Of a DNA stretch of 64,000 nucleotides, positions 5,826-14,705 are shown piece after piece. The DNA lies in the NCBI GenBank assembly GCA_023251155.1, contig JAHEZH010000004.1:43477-107476 (forward strand), read 5' to 3'. Made by a program: the position numbers and the translations under genes. Below the pieces are notes generated by a model. It did no database searches. It had not been told where the DNA came from and saw only the letters and a list, made by a program, of their open reading frames with translations. This DNA is from Flammeovirgaceae bacterium. Its GTDB lineage: Bacteria; Bacteroidota; Bacteroidia; Cytophagales; Cyclobacteriaceae. Positions within the stretch are counted from its first letter, which is position 1. The number at the start of each line of letters is the position of its first letter.

Positions 5826-8657
5826 TTATAACTTAAACGTAACACCAAGAGTGGCATATTGGCCTGGTTTATACTTCACAATTTTTTCATCTACTGAGCT
5901 GATCTTACCGTCACGATCGGAGTCCTGGAGAATGCGGTAGGATTGATTGAGTATATCCTGTATACCAAACTTAATTTCCCAGCGTGTATTAATCTGCTTA
6001 GACACGGTCAGATCGATTTGCTGACGGGGCATTTCATACTGTGTGGCATTTTGGCTTAAATCACCCACTGCGAAAATTCGCTTCCCAAAAACATTGTACG
6101 ATGCGTTGATCTGAAATCCATGCGAATTATCCACATAGTAAATATTGGCGTTAACAACATAAGGCGATTGACCCTGCATCGGTCTTTTTTTGTCCTGATT
6201 AGTTACATCCCCCAAATTCACTCTGCTCTTTATAAGGGTAGCATTTAAAATGAATGAGAATTTTTGCAAAAATGGATTAGTCAAATCTTCCAGAGACTTA
6301 CGTGCCTCTAACTCAACTCCGTAACTTACAGCAGACGGTGCATTACGGTAAGTGTAAATAAGATTGGAGCCTCCTATTAATTCTGATTCAATCGGGTTCT
6401 TAAAATGTTTGTAGAAAACACCTACTGCAATATTTTCACTTTGTGATGGGTAATTTTCCCACTTCAAATCAACATTATCAATTTCAGCTGTTTTTAAATT
6501 TTCATTCCCGTAAAGATTGGAGTTGCGATCGAAATCATAAAAATTAAAGGGAGCGAGCTCTCTGAAAACCGGACGATTTACAGTTCTCCCATATGCAATA
6601 CGAACCAGGTTTTTATCATTCAAGTTATAAGACAAATTCATCGATGGCAGCAAACTCGTTACTGGATTGTCTACATGCAGTGGTTCATTTTTATCATTAA
6701 AAGACATTAACTGCTGGCGATTATATTCTACACGAACACCGGTTGCCAATCTGAATTTATCAGCAAAAGGAGTAACCAAAGAAGCATAACCGGCCGTGAG
6801 CAAATTCTCGCCTTTATACTGATCGGAAAAATTGGTACCTTCTTCCAAAAGAAATTTGGGGTTCTGTCCCTCCGAGGGATTGATATTCGCCTGAGTGAAA
6901 AGTGTCTCAAAAGATTGCTTTACCAAATTCAGATCAGGAGTAGAGAACCAACGATAAGACATCCATCGAGCAGCAAAATCACGATTCGTTTGAGCTATAT
7001 AATAGCCGACTGATAATTTCGATTGTTTGTCTTCTTCCTTCTCAGGGTTCAGTTTGTAATCAACCGTGAGTGCATGGGTGTATACTTTTTCGTTTAGATC
7101 AGAATAAAAACGTCCTGCATCAAGTGTACTAGCGTTGGGAGGAATTACTACTTCAAAAGGATCAGTTGATCCAAAAGCGCGTTGCGAACGAATTCTTCTA
7201 TAGTCTGGCTGATCCGCATTGATAGAACTATAGCCCAATACCCACGTAAGATTAAGATGATCACTTAATCCATGACGCCCCTGTAACTGACCGGAATAAA
7301 TTCCACGCTGCAGGTAATTCAAAGAAAGGTTTTTCACCTCATAGCTATTGATATCCTCTACTCCTTCCAGGCCTGTACGATCGGTGACCTGAGATAATCC
7401 TTGTTGGTTATATAGGTTTCTGAATTCGATTCTGTGTTTTGGACTGAGTTCAATATTGAAATTACTGATGATCCCGGCACGAACATTTACAATATCGCGC
7501 ATGTCATTAAAGGCATATCTTCTATCGCTTTTTCCCAAGTCAGAATGAAATTGATCATAATAATAATTTTCCTGCTCAATGCGCTGACGCGTATTAGAGT
7601 AACTCACCGAAGTGACGTTGCTCAGCTTTAACGAACCAATAGAAAATTCTTTGGCATAATTCACTGTCATCCGCAGATCTGGTAATGCATTGCCCAATGA
7701 TTTATTCCAGATGTTTGGCAAACTGGCTCCGGCATTTTTCAAAGCAGCAAAATTGGCTGCGTTAGAAAGATCCTGACTGTAATCACGAAGATTGTTAGTA
7801 GGAAATGAAGAAGGAAGCTGTCGCTTTCCATTGTCAAAGCCAAGCGCATCAGTGCTGCTTCCTTTATAGGTATTAAAATCTCCGAAAGTAGTTCCGGCAC
7901 GATACCCTCCTGTTATGTTTACTGAAAAAGTCTCATCACTTATTCCACTTTTGGTTTGTATTACGATATCAGCTCCGGCAAATTCTCCTGGCAGTTCAGA
8001 AGAGGCCGACTTGTAGACCAACATGCGATCAATCATGTTACTGGGAATAAGATCAAAAGCAAATGCTTTAGTATCTACTTCTGTGCTTGGAGCAATCACA
8101 CCATTCAACATAACGGTACTGTATCTTTCGCTAAGCCCGCGAACATTTACAAAACGGTTATTCAAGATAGTAACACCAGGTATACGCTTGATTACCTGCG
8201 CAGCATCTCTGTCCTGCGATAATTTTATTTGTTGAGAAGAAATACCTACAGCAACCAAATCCGATTTTCTCAAATCCGTCACTACTGAAATATCGGTATC
8301 TTTTTGACGCTGTGATGTAATTACAACTCCTTCGAGTTGCTGAACATCTTCCTGAATGGAAGTATTGATAACCGTAGTTTGATCCGGATAAACTTCTACA
8401 CCGGTTATGGTCTTGCTTTTATAAGAGATATAAGTAATCACCAGGTTGTATTTCCCGGCTTTTACTTTCGGCAATATAAAATTACCCTCTACATCAGTGG
8501 TGTTACCTGTAGTAGTCCCTTCAATCACTACACTGGCCCCAATGATGGCATCACCGGTCGTTTCATCCTTCAGTGTACCCTTGATGGTACCCGACTGTGC
8601 CACAGCAAAAGAGCTGATCAATAAAAAAAGCGCAAGCGTATAGAATCCTTTGAGCAT
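5826..8657 (-). CDS. TonB-dependent receptor with carboxypeptidase-like N-terminal domain
   Basis: 943 aa outer-membrane active transporter. A signal peptide (residues 1-20) is followed by a carboxypeptidase-regulatory-like domain (about 22-105; GTIKGTLKDETTGDAIIGAS), a plug domain (about 125-235; RIPGVTILNNRFVNVRGL) and a 22-strand type barrel ending in the aromatic terminus VTFKL. A canonical EF-hand-like loop (DSDRDGKISSVD) sits near the C-terminus, suggesting a bound calcium (inference). There is no SusD partner; instead a beta-helix lipoprotein with a Pho-box promoter follows. The substrate is therefore likely a phosphorus-related nutrient, but this is inference. The start is the ATG of the signal peptide. 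Upstream is a striking inverted repeat. Confidence 0.92.
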   Translation of the reverse strand: MLKGFYTLALFLLISSFAVAQSGTIKGTLKDETTGDAIIGASVVIEGTTTGNTTDVEGNFILPKVKAGKYNLVITYISYKSKTITGVEVYPDQTTVINTSIQEDVQQLEGVVITSQRQKDTDISVVTDLRKSDLVAVGISSQQIKLSQDRDAAQVIKRIPGVTILNNRFVNVRGLSERYSTVMLNGVIAPSTEVDTKAFAFDLIPSNMIDRMLVYKSASSELPGEFAGADIVIQTKSGISDETFSVNITGGYRAGTTFGDFNTYKGSSTDALGFDNGKRQLPSSFPTNNLRDYSQDLSNAANFAALKNAGASLPNIWNKSLGNALPDLRMTVNYAKEFSIGSLKLSNVTSVSYSNTRQRIEQENYYYDQFHSDLGKSDRRYAFNDMRDIVNVRAGIISNFNIELSPKHRIEFRNLYNQQGLSQVTDRTGLEGVEDINSYEVKNLSLNYLQRGIYSGQLQGRHGLSDHLNLTWVLGYSSINADQPDYRRIRSQRAFGSTDPFEVVIPPNASTLDAGRFYSDLNEKVYTHALTVDYKLNPEKEEDKQSKLSVGYYIAQTNRDFAARWMSYRWFSTPDLNLVKQSFETLFTQANINPSEGQNPKFLLEEGTNFSDQYKGENLLTAGYASLVTPFADKFRLATGVRVEYNRQQLMSFNDKNEPLHVDNPVTSLLPSMNLSYNLNDKNLVRIAYGRTVNRPVFRELAPFNFYDFDRNSNLYGNENLKTAEIDNVDLKWENYPSQSENIAVGVFYKHFKNPIESELIGGSNLIYTYRNAPSAVSYGVELEARKSLEDLTNPFLQKFSFILNATLIKSRVNLGDVTNQDKKRPMQGQSPYVVNANIYYVDNSHGFQINASYNVFGKRIFAVGDLSQNATQYEMPRQQIDLTVSKQINTRWEIKFGIQDILNQSYRILQDSDRDGKISSVDEKIVKYKPGQYATLGVTFKL

Positions 8658-8687
8658 ACCTGTTATTATTTACTGCAAAGGTCAGTC

Positions 8688-8721
8688 GGTAATATTACCC
8701 GTCTGGGTCGGGTATATTACC
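8688..8721. repeat. Inverted repeat upstream of the TonB-dependent receptor
   Basis: GGTAATATTACCCG and CGGGTATATTACC are reverse complements apart from one bulged base, around a 7-base loop. The repeat lies 31 bases upstream of the receptor start. It adjoins a near-consensus -7 element (GACCTTTG on the minus strand, 8676-8683). It could be a regulator's operator or, if transcribed, an RNA hairpin. There is no T-run, so it is not a simple terminator. Confidence 0.6.
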
Positions 8722-8726
8722 TAATT

Positions 8727-8895
8727 GTTAATAACAGAAGTTAAAGCAGGACTCAAAAACAGGCGCACTCCTGTTTTTTTATGCACCGAAAAGGAAGTAA
8801 CTCAGATGAAAATGAGTGAGTTAGTCCATCTCACCAAATAACATTGCAATAACCTGCTGATAATGAATTTAAGATTTGGTTAATAACAGCCGTTA
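8727..8895. repeat. Direct repeat pair GTTAATAACAGnnGTTA
   Basis: The 17-mer at 8727-8743 and the one at 8879-8895 share 15 of 17 positions, 152 bases apart, in the region upstream of the receptor. The internal GTTA spacing is 13, not the 11 expected of a Pho box. Possible paired regulator sites; function unknown. Confidence 0.4.
8755..8780. terminator. Perfect A/T-flanked hairpin, terminator-like
   Basis: AAAAACAGG, loop CGCACT and CCTGTTTTTTT form a perfect terminator-type stem usable in either direction. No obvious gene ends next to it on the plus strand. On the minus strand it could end transcripts from the MoxR gene, about 490 bases away. Confidence 0.6.
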
Positions 8896-8922
8896 GTTTG
8901 AAGGGCCGGTCTGGACCTTTCC

Positions 8923-9141
8923 ATGCTCAGCTTCACTTGTCTGGGCCATTACTTTCCGCACGCGCTTTCCTCTCCTCCTCCACACTTTCCTGTCATTGGA
9001 GTGAAACGGGATAAGTATACCTGCCATAAACACACCGGGCAAACAGATAGCACGATGTGTTCGTGTGCCAGGGGCGCATACATAAATAAAGACCAGCTGG
9101 GCTACTTTACGTATGAAGTAAATAAGAAGGACTGTCGCTAA
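8923..9141 (+). CDS. Possible small Cys/His-rich protein
   Basis: 72 aa in an otherwise gene-free 611-base stretch (8658-9268). The middle reads KYTCHKHTGQTDSTMCSCARG, with four Cys/His residues in a tight cluster plus further Cys and His at both ends, which would suit a small metal-binding protein. A weak -7-like element (TTAGTTTG, 8893-8900) lies 22 bases upstream. There is no signal peptide and no recognised family. It could be a chance ORF. The rest of this intergenic stretch holds the repeats and hairpin listed separately. Confidence 0.3.
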   Translation: MLSFTCLGHYFPHALSSPPPHFPVIGVKRDKYTCHKHTGQTDSTMCSCARGAYINKDQLGYFTYEVNKKDCR

Positions 9142-9268
9142 AAAGTATAATCATGGATCATCCTTATGGTAACCCGGGAAGAAGTAATAGCAAGAACGGA
9201 TAACATTTGTCGGATTAACTCCGGCCTGATGTTAGGTTCTTAAAACAGACATGATCGTGTAAAAGCCT

Positions 9269-10264
9269 TTACTTATTGATCGGAACCTTATTCAGAATCG
9301 ACTTAATGATATCGGCTGTCTTGATGTTATCGGCCTCAGCTTCGTAGTTCAACAGAATACGGTGATTCATCACATCCTGGGCTACTTCCTTGATGTCTTC
9401 GGGCAACACAAAATCACGGCCATCCATATATGCCAGTGCTTTCGCGGACAGGTTCAGATTGATGCTGGCACGTGGCGATGCTCCGAACTGAATGTATTGT
9501 GCTTCGTTGGTCAGGTTATATTCCTTTGGCCTGCGTGTAGCAAACACCAGCTCTATGATGTATTTCTCCAGTGATTCGGAAATCTTCACTTTGTTGACCT
9601 CGGCCCGAATGGCAAAAATATCTTCCTTGGTAAGAACCGTGTTCACTTCATATCCAAACTGCATATTCGATATCCGGCGCATGACTTCCAGTTCCTGCTC
9701 CTTTGTTGGGTACTCTACATGTACCTTCATCATGAAACGGTCTACCTGCGCTTCGGGCAATGGGTAGGTTCCTTCCTGGTCAACGGGGTTTTGCGTGGCC
9801 AGAACAAGGAATGGTTTATCTAATTTAAATGTGGTTTCACCAATCGTTACCTGCTTTTCCTGCATGGCTTCCAAAAGTGCCGATTGTACTTTGGCTGGCG
9901 AACGGTTAATTTCATCAGCCAGGATAATGTTGGCGAAGATGGGGCCTTTTTTCACTTCAAACTTTCCATCCTTCTGGTTATAGATCATGGTACCTACCAG
10001 ATCGGCCGGTAAAAGATCGGGTGTAAACTGTATACGCTGGAAGTCAAGATGGAGCACGCGTGCCAGCGTGGAGATCGTTAAAGTTTTGGCCAACCCGGGC
10101 ACCCCTTCCAGCAAAATGTGACCATTCGTGAAAAGCCCGGCCAGCAGGCGGTTAACCATGTACTCCTGGCCGACTACTACTTTACCTACTTCATCCAGAA
10201 CCTGTTTGATTTTTATCTTATGTTCCTGATGTAATTCTGATGACGATGCCGTTTCAAATGCCAT
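9269..10264 (-). CDS. MoxR family AAA+ ATPase
   Basis: 331 aa from the ATG at 10264; the ORF track start 33 bases earlier adds an atypical MRLIHFSLRHF, so the internal start is preferred. Walker A is LLEGVPGLAKT, Walker B is IILADEINRSP, sensor 1 is LATQNP, and the arginine-bearing segment is EAQVDRFMMKV. MoxR ATPases act as chaperone-like remodelling factors, often inserting metals or maturing complexes together with a DUF58 and VWA (Bat) protein. Those usual partners are absent: the next genes are the TonB receptor and a nuclease. It is either an orphan or works with distant genes, possibly the VWA protein at 56.5 kb (speculative). Confidence 0.93.
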   Translation of the reverse strand: MAFETASSSELHQEHKIKIKQVLDEVGKVVVGQEYMVNRLLAGLFTNGHILLEGVPGLAKTLTISTLARVLHLDFQRIQFTPDLLPADLVGTMIYNQKDGKFEVKKGPIFANIILADEINRSPAKVQSALLEAMQEKQVTIGETTFKLDKPFLVLATQNPVDQEGTYPLPEAQVDRFMMKVHVEYPTKEQELEVMRRISNMQFGYEVNTVLTKEDIFAIRAEVNKVKISESLEKYIIELVFATRRPKEYNLTNEAQYIQFGASPRASINLNLSAKALAYMDGRDFVLPEDIKEVAQDVMNHRILLNYEAEADNIKTADIIKSILNKVPINK

Positions 10265-10392
10265 AAAATGCCTTAGTGAAAAGTGAATTAAACGCAATTA
10301 TAAGGATTTGGAGCTAAAAAAGGGAGAGGGAATTATACCGGGTTTATACGGTCGGTAAAAGGGTTGTACAAACAGCTCTGTGGCTTGAAGTG

Positions 10393-11766
10393 CTATCCAA
10401 AAGCAATAATCTCCGCTCCGCGCGGATTGGAGAGGTAAGAGTTCACCAGGTTTTGCACCACCCGGTTTTCGCGGCTCACTTTAATGTGGCCTTTGGCCGA
10501 TTCAAAATCGCTTATCGATACATGGTCTCCAAAAAATCCATACCCCAGATAGTTTCCGTTTTCCACCAGCACAAGTGATTTTTCCTCCGCTTTTCTGCCT
10601 TTGCCGATGATGGCTACGGTCTCTCCTTTTTCGAAAAACGAGTCGATGGCTTTCTGGGTACGTTTGTTATATTTTTTATGCGTCTCTACCCCTTCGCAAC
10701 CCCCTTTGCAGGAGCCCGACTGATGGCTAAAACATAAGCCCTTCGCCAGCTGAAGCCCTGATAACTTGGGGCACAGTTCGTATTCTTTTACTTTCTCCCA
10801 CAGAAAATTCCAGGCATCTCCTTTGGAACTGAACGTGATCAGCGGCTTCGCATTCTTACTCACCACATTCACCACAAATCGCAGGTACCCGTTACGATCT
10901 TCATAATCATAAATACCCCACTCTTCGGTTTTCAGTTTCTGGGCCAGATTATACTTTGGCCATAATCGTCGTATCTCCTGTGATTCCAGTATCAGGGCAA
11001 TGAGTTCATTGCCGGTAAGCTCAAAGCTGATGTGGTGTATCTCGTTTCGGATGTTTGATCTGTTCCACTCGCGTGCTTCGCCGGTGAAGTGGCCAATCAT
11101 TCGCTTACGTATGTTAATCGCTTTTCCTACGTAAATCACTTTTCCATGCGCATCATGAAAATAATAGACACCGGCTTTCTCAGGAAGTTTATCAAATTCC
11201 TCTTTGGGCAGGTTGGGAGGAAGTATGGCCTCGCCCGAATTGCGTTTCAGTGCTTTATCGATAACACCATTCTGATCTTTGCGGATGAGCAGATCCAGAA
11301 TATGGGCCGTAGCCAGCGCATCACCACCCGCACGATGGCGGTCCGTTATTCTTATCCCAAGACTTTCGGCCAGCCTGCCTAAACTGTAGGAATGAAGTCC
11401 GGGAATAATTTTGCGGCTTAATCTTACCGTACATAATTTTTTGGGAGCCCATGCGATGCCCACTTCTTCAAATTCCTTTTTAATAAAACTATAATCAAAC
11501 TGGGCATTGTGCGCTACGAATATCCTGTCTTTGAGCCAGCTATATATTTCTTTGGCTATTTCCTCAAACGAAGGTGCATTCCTGACCATTTCGGTGGTGA
11601 TTCCCGTGAGGCCGGTGATGAACTGCGGCACATTGCGGCCGGGGTTGATCAGGGTATGAAACGAATCGGTGATCTGAAGCCCGTCATGGTGATAAATGGC
11701 GATTTCCGTTACACGGTGATTTCCCGCATATCCGCCCGTAGTTTCAATATCAACAACAGCATACAT
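10393..11766 (-). CDS. DEDDh exonuclease fused to GIY-YIG (UvrC/Cho-like) nuclease
   Basis: 457 aa. Residues 1-165 are a DnaQ-like 3'-5' exonuclease (VDIETTGG for the DE pair, HNAQFDYSF, and HRAGGDALATAH for the late His/Asp pair). Residues of about 195-275 are a GIY-YIG endonuclease domain (EKAGVYYFHDAHGKVIYVGKA), the type found in UvrC and Cho. The C-terminal 180 residues contain a Cys cluster (CFSHQSGSCKGGCEG) and no known catalytic motif. This fusion is known in other bacteria and is taken to act in DNA repair. It appears to be a single-gene unit; the start MYAVVDIETTGG is secure because it begins the first catalytic motif. Confidence 0.92.
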   Translation of the reverse strand: MYAVVDIETTGGYAGNHRVTEIAIYHHDGLQITDSFHTLINPGRNVPQFITGLTGITTEMVRNAPSFEEIAKEIYSWLKDRIFVAHNAQFDYSFIKKEFEEVGIAWAPKKLCTVRLSRKIIPGLHSYSLGRLAESLGIRITDRHRAGGDALATAHILDLLIRKDQNGVIDKALKRNSGEAILPPNLPKEEFDKLPEKAGVYYFHDAHGKVIYVGKAINIRKRMIGHFTGEAREWNRSNIRNEIHHISFELTGNELIALILESQEIRRLWPKYNLAQKLKTEEWGIYDYEDRNGYLRFVVNVVSKNAKPLITFSSKGDAWNFLWEKVKEYELCPKLSGLQLAKGLCFSHQSGSCKGGCEGVETHKKYNKRTQKAIDSFFEKGETVAIIGKGRKAEEKSLVLVENGNYLGYGFFGDHVSISDFESAKGHIKVSRENRVVQNLVNSYLSNPRGAEIIAFG

Positions 11767-11837
11767 GAACAGGGCGAAAGTACAGTTTGGAAAGTAGAGT
11801 TAAAAGAAGAAAATTTGATTCTTCGGAAACGATTTCT

Positions 11838-12188
11838 ATGAACTCTATTTTGCGATTTCTTCTCTCTGGCGTAGCCGTAATGCTCGCTGCATATTTACTA
11901 CCGGGCGTACACGTCACCGATTATTGGACAGCTTTACTCGTAGCATTGGTCCTCTCCATCGTCAACCTGATTGTGCGACCCCTATTAATCCTGTTTACGA
12001 TCCCGATTACCGTGGTCACACTTGGGTTATTTCTTTTGGTGATCAATGCCCTGATGATCCTGCTGGTTGATTTTCTTATTGATGATTTCTCCGTGAGTGG
12101 ATTTTGGTGGGCACTGGCATTCAGCCTGATTCTCTCTTTATTCAACAGTATGTTTGGCGACCTAACCAGGGAAAAAAAAGAACGATAA
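11838..12188 (+). CDS. Phage-holin-4/YvlD-like small membrane protein
   Basis: 116 aa from the ATG at 11838. The ORF track extension adds 17 basic residues with no family match, so it was trimmed. Four hydrophobic segments cover nearly the whole chain (LLSGVAVMLAAYLLPGV, WTALLVALVLSIVNLIVRP, ITVVTLGLFLLVINALMILL, FWWALAFSLILSLFNSMF). This is the pattern of the phage holin family 4 superfamily IV / YvlD group of chromosomal membrane proteins, which are not phage lysis genes. The function is unknown; YvlD relatives are associated with envelope stress. Confidence 0.85.
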   Translation: MNSILRFLLSGVAVMLAAYLLPGVHVTDYWTALLVALVLSIVNLIVRPLLILFTIPITVVTLGLFLLVINALMILLVDFLIDDFSVSGFWWALAFSLILSLFNSMFGDLTREKKER

Positions 12189-12244
12189 AGTCGCGCATCA
12201 TGATGGTCAGTGGTATAGTTGTGTAATTCTCTTTTTGTGTTCTA

Positions 12245-12646
12245 ATGAAAGTTGTTGCTCTCCTCGTTTTTTTCAGTGTCTTCATTTCTGTTGCATCGCT
12301 CGCTCAGATCGACACGCTAAGTCATGATGATAACATTGAAACCACGGCACCCGAATTTCCCGGTGGCAGTATTGCATTGCAGGAGTACATTTCAAAAAAC
12401 CTGATTTATCCGAAAAAAGCAAAGCAGAAACGCGTGCAGGGAAAAGTGTATGTGCAGTTTCTGGTAAAAGAAGATGGGAACATTACTTCCATCAAAATTT
12501 CTAAAGGGCTCAGCAAAGAATGTGATGAAGAAGTCATTCGCTTAATTAAGGACAGCCCCAGATGGATACCCGCCACCGAAGATCGGGTACCCATAGAAAA
12601 CTGGATGATCCTGCCTATTGAGTTTACCTTGCGTAACGAAGACTGA
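12245..12646 (+). CDS. Secreted single-domain TonB C-terminal protein
   Basis: 133 aa. A signal peptide (to about residue 20, ending SLAQ) is followed directly by a TonB C-terminal domain (FPGGSIALQEYISKNLIYP ... VQGKVYVQFLVKEDGNITSIKI). There is no proline-rich linker and no cytoplasmic segment for ExbBD, so it is not a standard energy transducer. Such minimal TonB-CTD proteins are common in Bacteroidota and are usually annotated as energy transducer TonB; the role is unclear. A paralogous domain ends the anti-sigma fusion at 59.0-60.4 kb. No promoter was recognised. Confidence 0.85.
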   Translation: MKVVALLVFFSVFISVASLAQIDTLSHDDNIETTAPEFPGGSIALQEYISKNLIYPKKAKQKRVQGKVYVQFLVKEDGNITSIKISKGLSKECDEEVIRLIKDSPRWIPATEDRVPIENWMILPIEFTLRNED

Positions 12647-12755
12647 ATCCGACCGCCAACGGATCAAATTCTCTTGCAAAAATCCGTGATTTAGGGTTAC
12701 TTTCCAGCCTGTTTTGCATTAAAACTCCAAAATACCTTACCCCAATTAGTTCTCT

Positions 12756-14705
12756 ATGTTAAAAGCTTTAATCGCCGGGGCGCTTGTCTGCGTCTCTGTC
12801 CTCACCCCCGTCTACGCTCAAAAATCGCCCATCAAGTTTGGCGACATCCCATTAGAAGATTTAAAAATGAAGTCCTACGATAAGGACTCCTCGGCCTCTG
12901 CGGTGATTCTTGTCGATTACGGAGAAGCGTACCTTCAGGCCAATATGGACATCCCCACCCTGAATTTTGAACGGCATGTGCGCATTAAAATATTAAGTAA
13001 AGAAGGTCTTAAATGGGCCGATGCCGCGATTAACTTGTACAAATCCGGCTCTACCGGAGAAAAGGTGAGCAAGCTAAAAGCGGCTACCTATAATTTTGAA
13101 GGAGGCAGGATGGTACAGTCTACCATGTCGAAAGATGCTGTTTTCGAGGAAAAGTTTAATAATTACAGAAACATCCAGAAATTCTCACTGCCTAATGTAA
13201 AAGAGGGCTCTGTAATTGAATACTCGTACACTGTTGTTTCTGAGTTTTTCACGGAATTTCCTAACTGGCAGTTTCAGTATGAAATACCTGTACGATGGAG
13301 TGAGTATTGGGCGATCATTCCTGAATTTTTCACCTATGAAAGATACATGCAGGGGTACACTCCTGTCGATAGCTACGAAACCCAATCGAAGGGGAGTTCC
13401 GATTATCAGGCCACTGCCCATCATTGGATAAGTAAAAATGTGCCTGCCTTCAAGGAAGAGCCCTACATGACCAACGAAGCTGATTACGTTTCAAAAATAA
13501 ATTTCGCGCTGGCCTATACGCAATTTCCTAATCAACCGGTTAAGGAGATTATGGGTTCCTGGCAAAAATTAAATAATGGATTACTCGAAGATGAAAGTTT
13601 TGGTAAGGCAATCACCGGATCTCATTTTCTGAAAAAACAGGTCGAGGCAATGACTGCGGGAATGACGAATCCGCTAAAAAAGATAGATACCATCTATAAT
13701 TATGTGAAACAAACACTAGAGTGGGATGGAACCAAAGACATGGTGGCCGGAAATCTCAAAAAGATATTTGAAGTAAAGAAAGGAACAGTTGCTGATATCA
13801 ATATTGCTTTAGGTTCCATGCTTGAGAAAGCCGGACTGAATGTAGAGATGGTTTTACTAAGTACGCGCGATCACGGATTTATACGTCAGACGTACCCCAT
13901 GACGAAACAATTCAATTACGTGATTTGCGGAGTCCGTCTGAATGATAAGTTCATTTTACTTGATGCCACTGAAAAATTTCTACCGATTGATGCATTACCC
14001 GAGCGTTGCCTGAATGGAGAAGGGATGGTGGTTTCAAGTACACACCATGGCTGGATAAATATTGAGTCCAAAACAAAAGCCCGCACCGTTACCAGTGCCG
14101 ACCTGGTGATGGATAAAGAGGGAGAACTGAAAGGCAAACTTCATTTTATCCGTGACGGGTATGATGCCCAGCGCATGAGAGAGAATTACAAATCGAAAGG
14201 ACATGAAACTTACCTGAAGGATTTCTCCAGTGGGAAAAGCTGGCAGATCGAAAAAACAGAATTTCAGAATATCCCTTTAATCAAACAAAGTGCGAAAGAA
14301 ATTCACGATGTGACCATCTCCGACCATGCTTCGGTGGCGGGAAACCAGATCTACATCAACCCTTTCGTGCTACCACAGGTTCAAACCAATCCATTCAAAC
14401 TGGAAAAGCGGGAATACCCTGTTGACTTTGGTGCCAAGATCGAAAAGATGTATATGTTTAAGTTAACGATTCCCGAAGGGTATGTGGCTGACGAAATTCC
14501 GGCTCCAAAAATTCTCTCCCTCCCCAATAACGCAGCCCGGTATGTGTACAACTCCAGCAAAGTAGGTAATACATTAAATATCACCAGCACGTTACAGATC
14601 AATAAAAGTATGTTTGTGCAGGATGAATACGGAGCACTGCGCGAGTTCTATAACCTGATAGTGGCCAAGCAAAACGAACAGATCGTTCTTAAAAAACGGA
14701 ACTAA
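12756..14705 (+). CDS. DUF3857 protein with degenerate transglutaminase fold
   Basis: 649 aa, periplasmic or secreted by its signal peptide (MLKALIAGALVCVSVLTPVYAQ). Residues of about 55-230 fit DUF3857 (FERHVRIKILSKEGLKWADA). The region of about 280-420 has the transglutaminase-core fold, but where the catalytic Cys should be the sequence reads KKGTVADIN, and the His position is FNYVICGV. Only the late Asp (LLDATEKF) remains. It is therefore probably catalytically dead. It overlaps the next gene by one base (TAATG), so the two are translationally coupled. Function unknown; probably a structural or binding partner of the second protein. Confidence 0.88.
   Translation: MLKALIAGALVCVSVLTPVYAQKSPIKFGDIPLEDLKMKSYDKDSSASAVILVDYGEAYLQANMDIPTLNFERHVRIKILSKEGLKWADAAINLYKSGSTGEKVSKLKAATYNFEGGRMVQSTMSKDAVFEEKFNNYRNIQKFSLPNVKEGSVIEYSYTVVSEFFTEFPNWQFQYEIPVRWSEYWAIIPEFFTYERYMQGYTPVDSYETQSKGSSDYQATAHHWISKNVPAFKEEPYMTNEADYVSKINFALAYTQFPNQPVKEIMGSWQKLNNGLLEDESFGKAITGSHFLKKQVEAMTAGMTNPLKKIDTIYNYVKQTLEWDGTKDMVAGNLKKIFEVKKGTVADINIALGSMLEKAGLNVEMVLLSTRDHGFIRQTYPMTKQFNYVICGVRLNDKFILLDATEKFLPIDALPERCLNGEGMVVSSTHHGWINIESKTKARTVTSADLVMDKEGELKGKLHFIRDGYDAQRMRENYKSKGHETYLKDFSSGKSWQIEKTEFQNIPLIKQSAKEIHDVTISDHASVAGNQIYINPFVLPQVQTNPFKLEKREYPVDFGAKIEKMYMFKLTIPEGYVADEIPAPKILSLPNNAARYVYNSSKVGNTLNITSTLQINKSMFVQDEYGALREFYNLIVAKQNEQIVLKKRN

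Noticed and set aside
8676-8745. A second Pho box upstream of the TonB receptor
   Set aside because: GTTAA cores at 8727 and 8740 are 13 bases apart, not 11, and there is no third repeat; the Pho-box claim is limited to the lipoprotein gene.
11838-12188. Prophage holin
   Set aside because: The protein matches the chromosomal YvlD/phage-holin-4 group, and no lysis, tail or integrase genes are nearby.
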